NCBI GenBank assembly: GCA_948146395.1
Contig: OX411545.1
Coordinates: forward strand, 18,534,026-18,598,025
Source: Fragum whitleyi
Taxonomy: Eukaryota; Mollusca; Bivalvia; Cardiida; Cardiidae
Direction: 5' to 3'
DNA: 64,000 nucleotides
The notes beneath the pieces were generated by a model. It saw only the letters and a program-made list of their open reading frames with translations. It had not been told where the DNA came from and ran no database searches. Both the position numbers and the translations under genes were made by a program. Shown in pieces: positions 63,160 to 64,000 of the stretch (within the stretch, counting starts at the first letter, position 1; every line of letters begins with the position of its first letter).

Positions 63160-64000
63160 CTGTTGTGTAATGGCCACTAATACGAGGGATATGAACTACT
63201 ACTTACTGAAGCCCTGTAGTCGTCCCCGCTAGTGCCGGCACTACCAAGTCTTGGACTGCTAAGCTCCTACAAAGACGTCGAACGTGTACTGGGGGCGATC
63301 TTCTGTGCGCACTGTGGGATATGCTAAATTCCACCCAAGGCGGGAACAATACTGCGCACTGATTGGCTGATATCAGTTGTTTACACCACCACAGTAATCC
63401 ACTTCCGGAAGGCTCCAGATCTGGGCTTCTGTTATTGGCAATCAACACTACATTCCTCCCCGTTTACAAAAGGAGTACCTGAAACTTTCTAGAAAACATG
63501 CCCCCCTACCCAAAGCCTATTCAAAATAATTCCTAACCCCAACCCCTAATAAGATCCTATTAAAACATACCACCCCTTAAAACCTATCCATTAAAACCTA
63601 GCAAAAAAGTTAACAATCTTTACCCCTAAAATCCATCTAAAGAGTCTATGGTTAAGGCTTACATAGATCCTTGATACTTTAAGCCTTTACAAAAACTCAA
63701 TTGAACTTGACATAAATACTGGAAAAATACTTTACATTGTACTCACTTAAAGATCTTTACAAATGCTCAATTATACTTTTTTTTTAAAAATAACTTTGCA
63801 ATACAAATTAATACTTTACTTAATATCCATATAAGATCTTAGCATTTTCACAAGTCATATGCAAGACCTCTCTCACACCTATTCCCCTCCTGTTTGCTAC
63901 CTCTCTCCCCACTGAACCAATGAAAGAAGGAGTGCTCAGATTTGCACCTGGTATAGAAGGAAAATAAGGAGAATCAGTCTCCAAAAGTAGACGATTAAGA
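63160..64000. other. Unannotated right edge
   Basis: Includes a C- and A-rich stretch at about 63495-63660 with repeated 'cccctaa' and 'aaaacctat'-type words. The minus-strand frame at 63203-63448 has no recognisable domain. Confidence 0.4.

Overview
The window is AT-rich animal nuclear DNA. Coding sequence is a minor fraction, split into short exons by introns of about 0.1 to 4 kb, and everything between is packed with SINEs, hairpin MITEs, tandem-core repeats and two retrotransposons. The gene family, the tRNA-headed SINEs with an AATC tail, and the repeats ending in a GAGCTAAAAA-like terminus all point to a mollusc, most likely a bivalve. This is inference from sequence character; no species was identified.

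The only host genes I can support are two tandem minus-strand paralogues of chitobiase-type beta-N-acetylhexosaminidase (GH20). Their domain order is N-terminal CHB_HEX carbohydrate-binding-like domain, linker, GH20b, GH20 catalytic barrel, and a C-terminal Ig-like CHB_HEX_C domain. Gene B (exons from 38681 down to 22736, eight exons, about 834 codons) runs almost to the C-terminus. Gene A (exons from 15885/15643 down to 904, about 687 codons) leaves the window on the left before its last exons. Splice phases match at every internal junction I checked and both keep the catalytic Asp-Glu pair, so both look functional. They differ in intron content: three phase-2 introns occur only in A and one phase-0 intron only in B. 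Signal-peptide exons of both genes, and the last exon of B, were not located.

The most interesting host signals are two internal exon duplications. In gene A the first CHB_HEX exon is present twice, 67 bp apart. Both copies are open with good splice sites and identical phases, and both lengths are 1 mod 3, so including both would shift the frame: the layout of a mutually exclusive exon pair. In gene B the 3' part of the exon opening the catalytic barrel is followed by two more copies on a period of about 175 bp. Each keeps a GTAAGT donor, and the last keeps an open, diverged reading frame.

Layout: 1-15.9 kb gene A with repeat-filled introns (437-bp old tandem duplication, foldback element, several MITEs); 15.9-22.7 kb intergenic with a large inverted repeat pair and a tRNA-SINE; 22.7-38.7 kb gene B with a roughly 165-bp satellite-like array in one intron region; 38.7-49 kb gene-poor repeats, tRNA-like sequences, hairpin MITEs and CpG-rich quasi-repeats; 49.3-54.2 kb a 1.35-kb tandem duplication whose second copy carries a Penelope-like element with inverted terminal repeats inside a (TA)n tract; 54.2-61 kb tandem-core repeats and SINEs; 61.2-63.2 kb a 5'-truncated LINE with an intact reverse transcriptase frame.
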